Shown here: positions 1 through 10,579 of the stretch, piece by piece | Position numbering within the stretch: the stretch's first letter is position 1 | How the letters are laid out: each line of letters starts with the position of its first letter | Assembly (NCBI GenBank): GCA_030704615.1 | Contig: CM060734.1 | Location: 46,702,042 to 46,766,041 of the forward strand | From: Takakia lepidozioides | Taxonomy: Eukaryota > Streptophyta > Takakiopsida > Takakiales > Takakiaceae | Reading direction: 5' to 3' | DNA length: 64,000 nucleotides | Translations under genes and position numbers: made by a program | Notes under the pieces: model-generated | Databases searched by the model: none | What the model was told of the DNA's origin: nothing | What the model saw: only the letters and a program-made list of their open reading frames with translations

Positions 1-325
1 CATCTACCAATGGATCACGTATGGAACATAAATGCCCAGTTGGGAGTTGGGACCCACTCAACAAGATATAGGTCATAAGCTACTTCCATGCAAACCAATG
101 CATAGTCTTGCTCACCATTCACCAAGGGAAGTCATATGGAACATAGAGAACATGTACCCGGTTGGGACCCACTCAATCTATAAGGTACCTAAGCGCAATG
201 CATAGTAACATGCATTCATCTACCAAATGGAGCACATATGGAACATATAGAACATGTGACCGGTTGGGACCCACTCAAGATATAAGGTCATAAAGTACTT
301 CCATGCAAACAAATGCATAGTCCCT
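1..325. repeat. Three-unit tandem repeat (~100-115 bp units)
   Basis: Three successive units share TATGGAACATA, GTTGGGACCCACTCAA, TATAAGGT(CAT) and AATGCATAGT in the same order, starting near 1, 111 and 211. The units differ by small indels and substitutions, so the array is old. It runs off the left edge, so the true copy number is unknown. No coding potential was seen. Confidence 0.8.
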
Positions 326-2999
326 CCTAAAGGCAGGGCCAGTAAAAAGGCCAGAAGGGACCTCAGGATAAGCCAAGCAGAAAAACAAAACAAAACAAAG
401 TAGAAACTATAATAACAATAGGAATAATGTAAGAACTTAATAGACGTGTGAGATCTGATAGTACTTTCGTCGGATTTGGGCATCCTAGGCTCCTCCGGCG
501 GGGCCCCTGTCAAATCCTCCCCACCCCATCTTACCTCGGTTTCACTATTAAATATAAGAATCTATGTAGGTTCCAAGCTGTGGTGGGTAGCATGATGGTA
601 AGGTGATAGCATTACAGGCAACGAAGTTGGGAGCCTCTTGTACTGTAACTCGGGTATCCGTGTAACTCTCTAGAACCCGTCTCTCATGTAACCCTGGCTT
701 CTCTTGTAACTCTAGTTAGTCCATTTTATACTTAGCCACATATGGTCTTGGTCAAATTTCGAGACCAACTGTGGGTTACACCCACGGGAGTCACACTCCA
801 CTCTGTGTAACCCGAAGTGGAGTTACACACCTCGTCGTGTACCTCAGTGTAACCTAGACTGGAGTTTACAATCCTTCAGTTCAATGTCATTCTCAAGAGA
901 GGGTAGGAAAGATTTGACATGCGAGAAACTGGTGTACCATCATGTCAGAGGTTGCATGTGTGCATTAGTTCTTACATTATTTCTATTATCTTCCTATTAT
1001 AAGGGCAGGTTTACACACGAGGGCCAGACATGCTCTAACAAATGGCACACGAAAACCAAAAATTCCCTGCACGGTATGATTTTTTTTAGTGTCAGGGGTA
1101 ACCGGATTTGGGTGGTGTCCAAGCATGTGACCACTCACGTGGCAGGCTGGGAGGCATTTCAGATAATGCCCTATCCAACCTAGAAATTTGCTCTGAATCA
1201 AAAAAAAAAAATGGTAATGTACTTTACATTGGAGCAAAGCATAGAGTGACCTTGGATTTCTAGTAGAATTAGACATTTTAGGACCCTTGGTTCACTACAA
1301 CAAATTGGGGAAATCTACCACCTAAATTCACATACAAAGCAACCCCCTAATTTCAGGTCTTTCACTCTGAAATTTCCAGAGAGCACCTTCAATGTGCCCC
1401 TATTTTTATTTTTATTTTTTGGAAAGAAATTGTGAATCGGGAGGCCATTCACCCAAGAGAAATATGAATATTGAAAACATATGGTCAAACCTGTCATGTA
1501 ATTTTAATTTGGGTTCCAATTTTTGTCATTTCTTTTTGTTATAATCTCCCATTTGCAACGGTCGAACGTGCCCAGATTTTGTGATGGTGTTCATGTCGTC
1601 GGTAGGGATGACATTGTAAGGGGGAATAGGAAGATATAGCTAGTTTAGTCAAGGTATATGTTTTTTCGCAAAGGTGAAAAACATTAGCTGACCTCCGTCC
1701 CTTTCTTTAAAAAGAAAAGAAAAACTCATCACTAATGGTGTTGTGGCCTCCCCATTGTCACTTATGCATGTTTGTTTGAGGGTAACATTGCGTCGTTTTC
1801 TTTTTCCTTTCAGATGATTTCCATGGTCAAGAGTCAAGAGGTCTTCTTAGTATGAGAGTGTTGACGACTTGGAGACAAAAGTGGTGCATATTGCTGTTAA
1901 GAGCCAAAGTTTTGTATAGTAGTGTGGGCGGCTATCATTTTGACTCAACTATACAAGACTCCCTAAATAGCCTCCTCAAAAAAGGTATCTTGGTACAATG
2001 CGGGGATGGTATTTAGAAATATTTATTTTTTTGACATACCTTTTTTCATAATATTGGACCGGTTGGCGGCTATAGTCGGTCATCTGGGTGTAATGACCGG
2101 TTAGAGCCGGTCAACTAAGCTGAGTGTAGTCAACGCGTCATAAATCGTATGATTCAAAATACACGTATATACCCAAAAATTAATTATGACCCAACCTTGT
2201 ATACACAGACTTGAGGTTAGATTGCAGATGAACTGGGATGAAGAAGCACCCTGAAGATGAAATGTGGTGCTTCAAGAGAGCTTTCCAACGCGCTTTACAC
2301 CATGCAAATTGAGTAAATGCGCTGCCCAAAATCTTTTACAGATATCGCATGGCAAGAGGGACGCCGCGCCGGTTGACCAGCAACGTGGCATCCTCAGAGT
2401 GACTGGAAATGCGAGTACCATGCAGGGAGGTCATGCCTTTTCCGGCAGACGTCTGCCTAAACTTGCCAACCAATGGACATGTCACATAAATCCACATCTT
2501 TTTTAGAATTTTGTGAATTTTCTCAAAACCTTTTTACCGGTGTGTTGCTGGAGTCCCCTGCTACACACCCACCGTATCCCTTTTTTTTCTCAAAATTGAG
2601 GTCCCAGCTGCATATTGGGTAAGGGGTGTGAGAAATTCTCAATTTGCACCCCCTTGTGGTCACATTCAAAGTGACCCATCCCAAATTTTGGTACCCGAAA
2701 AATTGAGAAAGCCATTGGTCAAACCTACATTGTACCATATTTTCTCCCCAAATTTGTAAAATTAGCCATTTTCTTTTTATTGAAACGGTGAAATTTCTCC
2801 AAACTTGCAGGGAACCTGCACCATGGCCTTACCTTCCATATCGTACAGTTCATCCATGGTGACAAATAGCTACAAAAAGTTACAGTGTCCAGATGCAGGG
2901 TACGTAGTGTTTTTGGGCGAAAATGCCAAAACAGACGTGGACGTTTAGGGGTTAATGGCGTTTCATGTTGCATCATCCATATCCAACGGTTGGTGATGA
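326..2999. other. Gene-free stretch; clustered GTGTAAC motifs at 630-870
   Basis: No credible gene is visible; open frames are under about 100 codons and show no recognised motif. Between 630 and 870 the words TGTAACTC, GTGTAACC and their reverse complement GGTTACAC recur in both orientations, which resembles the subterminal motif clusters of DNA transposons. No terminal inverted repeats were found. Homopolymer A and T runs occur near 1081, 1200 and 2580. Confidence 0.5.
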
Positions 3000-3084
3000 T
3001 ACATGATTGTTTTTATCCATGTCGTGCGCATACATATCGCTACACAACTACATCGCTGTCCAAAACCACACAACACATGTGCAC

Positions 3085-3200
3085 GCCACACACTAGTATA
3101 TCACTAGTCCACCACTAGTCCAGCCACTAGGCTACAACTAGTCAGTCACTAGGCTGCCACTATGCTGCCCACTATGGCAGTCACTAGTCCACACAATCGC
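3085..3200. repeat. CACTAG-rich degenerate minisatellite
   Basis: CACTAG or ACTAGTC recurs about ten times at irregular 10-20 bp spacing. It lies about 260 bp beyond the end of the integrase-PHD frame of the neighbouring gypsy element, so it may be part of that element's 3' region. No second copy was seen on the other side of the element. Confidence 0.6.
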
Positions 3201-3456
3201 CCCCCTAGCTGGTGCTTAGGTCCCTCTAAGTCCAGGTAGCCACAAGATGTGATAGTGACCATAGCCTCACTAAGTCCTCCACCACTATCCCTACTACACT
3301 CAAACTCGATAGATCAAGAGGCCGGGTGCAAGAGTTGCCCCATCATTAGTCGCCGTCTTGCAACCTGTGAACTTGAGCTTGGGATCTCATGTATTGACTC
3401 CTATGAACTTGGCCTCCCATGTCTTGTTAGCTGCCTCCAGTCATGTCCACTGCCAC

Positions 3457-5023
3457 TATCCCAAGCAGTGTGGACACAACCAATCTCCGTCAGGAACCTT
3501 CTCAAGAGGTGGAGTCAAGCATCCCATATCCCGACCCCTTGAGCATCGATCACACACCAGCATGGTGGCTGCCCCTTTGGCAGACCCACAGAGCATGCAC
3601 CTCAAACCTGCAGGTACCACTGTCAAGTTTGGGTCAACTCTGCCATCGACATTGGGAAGGTGACATGGCGCACAATTACGGACATGGTCCTTCCAAGTCA
3701 TGCCATCCCGACCCTCCAAGATAAGGACCCCTGAGGGCAACACCTCTCGAACTCTCAGAATAATACGCCCTGCAGTAACATCCAAAGTCGTAGGAGCAGT
3801 CTGCTGCAAATAAACATAGTCACCAGGGCTAAACCTCCGAACCCCAGGACGATATCCTCCACCACGTATAGTGGCATGCCTCAACGTATCACGGTGCTGT
3901 GCAATGGCAAGGTTCTCAAAAGCCATGGGCATGACTTTCTTGAACAACTTTGCACACTGATCACATGCATGTACCCACACGTCCGGATCGTCAAGGTTAA
4001 GGACTTGAGCAGTGTCCCTACGAATGGCTGCAGGCAAATCCGGCTCTCGGCCAAAGAGAAGGAATATGGTGAGAATGAGGCAAGTGATGCTTGTTTGCTG
4101 AACCTGTAGCCCATGGTTAACCAAGGAACCTGAAGATCCCAATCTCCTAGGTGTCCCTTCTGCAAGCCATACTTGCGCAAACCCCTCTTCACCGTCTCAA
4201 CAACTCTCTCTGCCAAGCCATCGGCCTCAGGATGATCCCGAGAAGTGGTGTGGTGGTCTATCAAGGCTTTATCACACAAAGCCTGAAACTCCCCCAAGAA
4301 CTCTCTCCCTTGGTCCGTGAGTACCTCAGCTGGAGCACCAAATCGGCTAAGCACACGATCCAAGAATGCATACGCAGCCCCCTCACTAGCCTTGTCAGGC
4401 AATGGAACCAACTCAATCCACTTGGAGAAGTGCTCCACCATCACCAATATATATCTGTGGTGGCGCATAGTCAGTGGCAACGGTCCTGCGAAGTCAAGAC
4501 TCCATCTGTAGCCCAATCCCATGATTGGTAAAGGATGCAACTGTGGTGTAGGGGCTTTGAATGAAGCACGTATCCTATCACACACCATGCACCTAGCCAT
4601 GAACTGTTGCACCTCTGTATGCATACCACGCCACCAATATTGCCCCTGTAGTAAACTGTGAGTGCGTCGCACTCCAAAATGCCCCAACTCCTCATGGGCA
4701 TGCCGCACTAACCGTGTACGCTGTGTGGGATGAGGCACAATCCTCACCCGACCATCCTCCCACACTCGAAGTAGGTGTATCCCCTCCCACTTGAACCTCT
4801 TGGCTCGTTGCAGGATCAGATCCCTCTCCCTGGAAGTCACAGTGGCTGCCGTGTCTCCCGTGCGGAGGTAGTCCAACACAGCCAAATCCTCATGTATATC
4901 TCTGGCACCACTTGGCTCATCACTAGCCTTAGGGTCCTCAGACACTCCGTCTACAGTCATCCCTGTTATAATCCAACCTGACCTCCCGATGCCAAGAGAC
5001 AAAAAAATGCAGATGTGTGTCAT
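3457..5023 (-). pseudogene. Integrase with C-terminal PHD finger (one frameshift)
   Basis: The first frame (5023 to about 4066) shows an H2C2 zinc-binding module (HAHEELGHFG ... CMVCDR) and the integrase core, with Asp in SLDFAGPL, Asp in LTDQGREF and Glu in GLAERVVE, 35 residues after the second Asp. Near 4066 the frame breaks by one base (TATTCC) and continues in the frame ending at 3457. That part reads LLFGREPDLP, a GDYV-type integrase C-terminal segment (FSPGDYVYLQQ), and finally a PHD finger: CMLC, CDRC, GCLTPPLEKVP and DWLCPHC. The metal-binding His expected before MGC reads Asp, so this copy's finger may not bind zinc normally. Chromoviral integrases usually carry a chromodomain here; a PHD finger would be an alternative chromatin-reading module. 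The 3' end is a TAG stop. Confidence 0.85.
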
Positions 5024-5222
5024 CCCAGCACCATCTCCTCGTCCGTCTCACCATGCCACCGAGTTCCAGTGTCATCCTGCTAGCTCGTGCATGGATTGTA
5101 CTCAATCTATCCGCATCCCGATTGACCAAACCTGGTCGATGCACAACCTGAACATGTCTCTCATGCTCCTCCACCGTAGCACGAGAGGCAAAGCAATTCA
5201 TGTAAGCCTCAGGAACCGCCAT
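4938..5222 (-). pseudogene. RNase H C-terminal remnant
   Basis: The frame contains HVQVVHRPGLVNRDADRLS, which is the end of the Ty3/gypsy RNase H (consensus VHRPGKLN.ADALSR) and leads toward the integrase. Upstream of it, no RNase H DEDD residues and no RT motifs are found. The frame overlaps the start of the integrase frame, so at least one more indel separates the two. Confidence 0.7.
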
Positions 5223-5365
5223 ATACGTTGTCTCTCTCCTCTAGTTACAATAGGTCCAATGTCAGGCTCCCAATTGTCCTTCGTAACTGCAACCTTAAGT
5301 CCAGCAGACTTAGAGGTAGAGGACGCGTCCCGTGGTTGCTATGCCGCAACCTCTTGAGCAGTACT
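5223..5365 (-). other. Internal deletion: reverse transcriptase absent
   Basis: Only about 145 bases separate the end of the methyltransferase from the RNase H remnant, whereas Ty3/gypsy RT plus RNase H needs roughly 1.3-1.5 kb. No FRK/VDYR, YxDD or other RT motif is found in any frame of 3.4-8.4 kb. The copy therefore cannot reverse transcribe itself. Confidence 0.75.
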
Positions 5366-7081
5366 CTATGCCTGCTCAGTCAATGACAAGGCCTCATCCT
5401 GCCCCACTCTTTGTTGCTCAGCCATAGCCAAGCTGATAATCCAGGTCAAGCAATTTAGATCCATTGCTTGCCCCAACACCAGACGACGTGATGCCACAGA
5501 AAGAGAAGGCACCGCCGTGGTCCCAGTGGAAAGACCCATAGCCCGCTCTCGCTCGTCGGCATTCGGCTCCACTAATTGCTGCAACTGAGCATCCCACAGG
5601 AGGCCAGGTCCACTATCCCGGAAAGCATGCGATCCTGGGAAGCTGAGCAGTGTAGGTAATACTGCTCGTGGTTGATCCATCTTGTTGACCACTGCCAAAG
5701 GCGAACGGTCATCGTGTCTCACACGCTGAGACTGCCTCCCTGTGTCCAGAATGCTATCCACTATGAGATGTGCTGGCCGCTGCACCCCATCAAATGCACG
5801 CTTGAGCAGTGCGGATGGCATCAAGTTAGTCCATCATAGCCGTGGACGATGAGCCCGTGACCCCACTGTAGCTGCATCTAGCAACACTGCTGACCCAAGC
5901 CACGACCGGACTTGATGCACACTGGCCATCACCCTGGCCCGAGAATCGCCCATTAGTGGCACATTCTCCAAGATGTATGCTGGAGATACAGCGTGATGAA
6001 GCTGCAAGTGGCACAAAACCCGCACCATCTCCCAAAACAGACCCGACCTCGAGTCTCGCAATCCATTGTCATGCCCGGCTGATGAATGCCCTTGGCAGGG
6101 CCAACCTGCTACTACCAGATCAATGGAGCCAACCCGCTCCAAATCTTGCGCCCCCAGCAACGAAATGTTTGCTGGCAAGGCCTGCTGATGTCCACGAATT
6201 GCAGACACCGACAACAACTCAGGGTACCACTGCACCAACTGAGCAACATGGCGAAGTGAAACGCGTCGTGCAGTCTCATCCCTCTCTACATACGGGTAAC
6301 GCTGAACTCGTACACCTGCCTGTAACACAACAGCCAATCCGGTGCTGATCCCGCCAAACAAGTCCAGAAAACAAATGCCTTCATCCGGATACTTACACAC
6401 AATAGGTGTGGTGTCCAATGGAGACAACTGAGGTGGTCCTGGTGCAATCCCCACACTTTCCTCCTCTCCTGACGGTACAAAAGCCTCCACCCAGGCTTGT
6501 TGCACCCGTCGATCAGCATCCCGCTGCAAATCCTTGCTCGTGCCCCACAATGGAGTCTGAGAAACCATGGTAGGCAACTCCGCCATACCATACATGTCAT
6601 CCTGCTCTCCCGGAGGTGGCACATCCTCTGAATGAGCGTTGCCCTCAAGCAACTCTCTAGGCCAACTCACTGCCGCTGTGAATACTGCTAGTGTCGGCAT
6701 CTTGCCTCGCTGGGCAACCGCAACTCCTCCTACGAACGTCACAGGGAGCTGCACACACCAGCCCTCCCCTGACTGCCATGCAGGCCTATAGGAAGCTGAC
6801 TTCTCCCAAAAATCCAGGGTGAAGCCCATGGGGTACAACACTGCCCCACCAACCAAGACATTGTATGACACCGCGTCTGTCACAATGGTCTTGGCTTGCA
6901 TCACTGAGCCATCTGTAGGGTGATCCGGCCGTAGTCTGATAGCCAACTCACGCCGTGTCATGCCCCGAGCCTGTTTCGATCCTCCCAGAGACGTCTGTAT
7001 CTGGAAAGGACAATGTTCCATATCCGCCTCCGTGAGGCCCAAGCCTGCAATAGCAGCTCTGCCCAGCATCAACCGCTGAGC
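5366..7081 (-). pseudogene. Retropepsin remainder plus DNMT3/DRM-like cytosine-5 DNA methyltransferase
   Basis: This continues the gag frame after a TGA that occupies the third position of the protease D-S-G site (7082-7084). Counting from 7072, residues 1-80 are the protease remainder and linker. The methyltransferase begins near residue 234 with motif I (FLDLFGGISTGL), then motif IV with the catalytic Cys (VAGWPCQGHSS, residues 321-331), SGLFWEMVRVL, motif VI (YILENVPLMG) and the start of motif VIII (AHRPRL). A TGA at 5834-5836 interrupts motif VIII; the same frame continues with WTNL, motif IX (QPRAVLPTLLS) and motif X (ERAMGLSTGTT ... RRLVLGQAMD) to 5366. Motifs are in canonical order, not the permuted DRM order, and the spacing resembles DNMT3. 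The predicted role is C5 methylation of DNA, possibly the element's own copies; this allele is doubly interrupted. Confidence 0.88.
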
Positions 7082-8362
7082 TCATGAGTCCAACAAGACC
7101 CGCAGTGGCCGATACCTCTTGCCTGCCGGTCCACTCAAATAGAAAATGTCATCCTGGTTGTCTAACATGACAACTCCAGGTGTCACCATGGCGCGCTCAA
7201 TGGCTGGCCTAGCTGGCAGCTCCATCAACCTGGCAGCTGCAGCTTGCCATGGCGCCGCCGTGGCAGTCTTGACCCTCAAATCCGAGGATCCCTCCGGCAC
7301 TTCCCTGAGCTTCACTTGAGCCCCCTTGTTGCCTTGAGCACGTTGAGGTAGTGGTTGGCTAGAAGCACCACTACCCCGTGGTGTCTCCTTAGCAAATCCC
7401 ACCATGATCACTCGTTCCTCCACCATGTTGAGCTCTATCCGCTCTACCAGCAAAAACACATTTGCTAAGGTGGGTTGGGCCGCTTGTAGGAGAGTTGCAT
7501 CCCGCACCCTTCTCCTCAGCTCCTTGTCCAATATCCCATACCAGAATTGGACTGCCTGAGCTTCCATAACCCCTTGGGTTACATTTATCAAGCGCCTCAT
7601 GCGAGTGAAAGCCTCCCTCAAGCTCTCGGTCGACTTCCGTTGGAACTCTTGCAAGCTCCGCAACTTCTCTGTCCTCACCCCTTGGTAGTTCCCTCTCAAC
7701 TCTTCGAAGAACTCCACAACAGGGTTGAAGGCAGGCACGGGTACTAGTGCTGGTGCGGTAGTGGCTTGGGTGGACGTCGTAGCTACTGTACCACCAGTCC
7801 CACTAGTCCCACTGCTACTTGCTGAAGCTGCCGGTGCAGCGGCAGGTGTAGCCACTGCCCTCGTGGCTCTAGTGCTCCTAGTGATGGAGACATAGTCGGG
7901 TGACCAGTACATCCTCCACTCCTCGATCTCAACTTCATGCCCCCGCCTGAACTCATGGTAATCTTCCATAGGCGGCCCCTCAAGGTGCTGAAACAACCCC
8001 TTCCATGCCATGAAAGGCGTAAATAGTTGTGGATTGCGCATTTGCTGCAAATCACACCAACTATCAAACTCTTGGATAAAATCATCCAACTTGATGGTGC
8101 CCACCGCCCCAGAGTATCTTCGTGGCCCCTTGGTAGCTCCATACATCTCCTCCATTGTGTCCCACAACAATGGCAAAGAAACAACTTGCACCGCCGATAT
8201 GAGTCCTCCTGATTCACAATCCGAATCAGAACCTTTCGTAGAAGACACAGGAGGTGAAGGTGGCCTAAACCGCACACCTCGTCTCGTGTACCCACTAGTA
8301 TCGCTAGTGCTCGAACCGGCACTGTCCCCAGCAACTAGTGGCACCTCCGTGTTGACACTCAA
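7082..8362 (-). pseudogene. Gag-like polyprotein of the DNMT gypsy element
   Basis: An open frame of about 426 codons precedes the protease. It has a Ser/Thr/Pro-rich N-terminus, an Ala/Ser/Thr low-complexity stretch in the middle, and a helix-rich capsid-like segment (NPVVEFFEELRGNYQGV ... LREAFTRMRRLI), the usual retrotransposon gag pattern. No CCHC zinc knuckle is seen. It ends PLRVLLDS then TGA, i.e. inside the protease active site, so gag and protease were one frame. The frame begins at a TTG; the nearest ATG (near 8368) is in another frame, so the true start is probably displaced by an indel. Confidence 0.75.
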
Positions 8363-8499
8363 CCGGTCATGAACATGTCCCTAACCCCCTCTCCACAAGG
8401 TAACCGGGTAGAGAACCTGTTGCGGCTTATGGTTTGGAATACTAAGTTCCTAACATAGCCTACACCTGTACCTGCATCCACCGCAAGCACTCCTATGGT

Positions 8500-8575
8500 T
8501 GGCTGGTCATCACCTCCAACCTCACCACAGGAGAAACGATGATGGTCTGGCTGGTCATCACCCCAGCCTCACCAT
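8500..8575. repeat. Short direct duplication upstream of gag
   Basis: GGCTGGTCATCACC followed by CAACCTCACCA (near 8503) recurs as GGCTGGTCATCACCCCAGCCTCACCA about 47 bp later. It may be part of the leader or LTR of the adjacent gypsy element, but no partner copy was found on its far side. Confidence 0.55.
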
Positions 8576-9007
8576 CGACAGCATGCTCTAGGACTGGCCG
8601 GTGATCAAATCCGGACCAATCACCTATAAAAAACAAGCGCCCACACAAAACTAGCATGGCGCACAGTCGAGCATGCAGGTATGGAGGGGATCCAAACACA
8701 AGAAATCAGAACGACAACTCCCCCACACCAAAAACAACTCCACGGTGTTGCTCCTGCAAGGACACCCCAACCCAAACCCGGACTGACTCTTGCCTCCACC
8801 TACGGAAAGGTCTTGGCCTAATGAGAGAGTGGAAACTACGAGGAAGAGAAGCTAAAGCAATGCCTAACCCCAGCATGCCCTCATCCCAACACTCTTCCTC
8901 TCCTCTCTTCCCTCACTTGCATGACCATGGGAATATCATGAAGATACTCCTCAAACCGCCCTCCACGAGCTTCAAAATTCGGCCTTCAAGACCACATGTC
9001 AGTCCTT

Positions 9008-10195
9008 AGGCAGTCCACCAGTGCCTCCACGAGTCAGCACAGGCCGTCCACAGGTCAACACGGGCCACCACAGACCAGCACAGGCCCACACAGCTCACTG
9101 GTCACAGCCGTCACAGCCCACACAGGCCACAGCCTGTCACAACCCATCACAACCCCAAAGGCCATAGGCACAGCCTCTCACAGCCCTACAAAGGTCACAG
9201 GGGTCACAGCCCCAAAGGCCACAGCCTGTCACAACCCCTCAGAGCCCGTCACAGCCTGTCACAGCCCTACACAGGTCACAGGTGTCACAGCCCCACAAGC
9301 CACATGGCACAGCCTGTCACAGCCCTACACAGGTCACAGGGGTCACAGCCCCAAAGGCCACAGCCTGCCACAACCCCTCACAGCCCGTCACAGCCTATCA
9401 CAGCCCTACACAGGTCACAGGGGTCACAGCCCCAAAGGCCACAGCCTGTCACAACCCCTCACAGCCCTACACAGGTCACAGGGGTCACAGCCCCTCATAG
9501 CCCATCACAGCCCCACAGGCCACATGGCACAGCCTATCACAGCCTGTCACAGCCCTACACAGGTCACAGGGGTCACATCCCCAAAGGCCACAGCCTGTCA
9601 CAGCCCCTCACAGCCTATCACAACCCCACAGGCCACATGGCACAGCCTGTCACAGCCCCTCACAGCCCTACACAGGTCACAGGGGTCACAGCCCCAAAGG
9701 CCACAGCCTGGCACAGCCCCTCACAGCCCCTCACAGCCCACAGGGCACAGCCTGTCACAGCCCTTCACAACCCGTCACAGCCCCACAGGCCACAAGGCAC
9801 AACCCGCCACAGCCCATCACAGCCCATCACAGCCATCACAGCCTGTCACAGCTCGCCACAGCCTGTCACAGCCCGTCACAGCCCCCCAGGCCACAGGGCA
9901 CAGCCTGTCACAGCCTGCCACAGCCCATCACAGCCCATCACAGCCTGTCACAGCCCCTCACAGCCCCTCACAGCCCCACAGGCCACATGGCACAGCCCCT
10001 CACAGCCCATCACAGCCTGTCACAGCCCTACACAGGTCATAAGGGTCACAGCCCCAAAGGCCACAGCCTATCACAGCCCCTCACAGCCCCATAGGCCACA
10101 GGGCACAGCCTGTCACAACCCCTCACAGCCCCTCACAGCCCCACGGGCCATAGGGAACAGCCTGTCACAGCCCCTCACAGCCCCACAGGCCACTC
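9008..10195. repeat. CACAG minisatellite with ~10-bp basic unit
   Basis: About 1.2 kb of variants of a 10-base unit (GTCACAGCCC, CTCACAGCCC). A higher-order block, CTACACAGGTCACAGGGG followed by TCACAGCCCCAAAGGCCACAG, recurs near 9183, 9262, 9323, 9408, 9466, 9553, 9667 and 10027. The plus strand lacks stop codons over long distances in more than one frame because of its composition; this is not evidence of a protein. Confidence 0.95.
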
Positions 10196-10579
10196 ATGAC
10201 AGTTTAGCCATTTCTCCAAGGGGTTTAGCCACGCCAAGCTAGGGTTTGTGTCTCTTGGACTCTAGGCTTCTTTGCACCGAGCTATGGCGGCTGTGAAGAA
10301 ATCAGCAAGGTATTCTTGCTCTTTCGGCTCCCACACACCACCAATAGTAGCCCTAAGCCATGAGGAAGATAGTTGCCACAAACCAAGCCTTCTTTCTCAC
10401 TTAGACTCCCCAAACACGCCACTAAACTCAATGGCAAACAACCAAGCCTTGCTGGTTTCCAGCCCTTGTGAGCACTCATTCAAGCGTTTTCCTTGGCCAT
10501 AGTATCTATCTTAGAGCCTATTCCAGCCCTCTACACCTGCCACTTCAAGAGCCATGCTCTATCTAGGCTTGAGGTTGAA

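Larger units (their letters stand above)
3457..8362 (-). mobile_element. Degenerate Ty3/gypsy retrotransposon carrying a DNA methyltransferase and a PHD finger
   Basis: Reading the minus strand from 8362 downward, the order is gag, retropepsin, C5-DNA methyltransferase, a small RNase H remnant, integrase with an H2C2 zinc finger and DDE triad, then a PHD finger. Protease-RT-RH-IN order is the Ty3/gypsy arrangement. The methyltransferase sits between protease and the place where reverse transcriptase should be. Visible lesions: a TGA in the protease active site (7082-7084), a TGA in the methyltransferase (5834-5836), loss of RT and most of RNase H (5223-5365), and a one-base frameshift near 4066. 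No LTR pair, primer-binding site or target duplication could be identified, so the outer borders are unknown. I recall charophyte gypsy elements with DNMT domains being reported; this copy fits that group. Confidence 0.85.

Noticed and set aside
220-1500. Small open frames at the left end
   Set aside because: Under 100 codons, no motifs, overlapping on both strands and lying in repeat-derived sequence.
3085-3200. CACTAG words as CACTA transposon ends
   Set aside because: They are a local minisatellite with no partner terminus, TIR extension or target duplication.
7082-7084. TGA as programmed readthrough between gag and protease
   Set aside because: The codon replaces an invariant active-site Gly, so readthrough would still give an altered site; a disabling mutation is simpler.
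8996-10242. Long plus-strand open frames (348 and 312 codons) in the CACAG array
   Set aside because: Overlapping frames are open only because the repeat lacks stop codons; the products are low-complexity and no start or splice context supports them.
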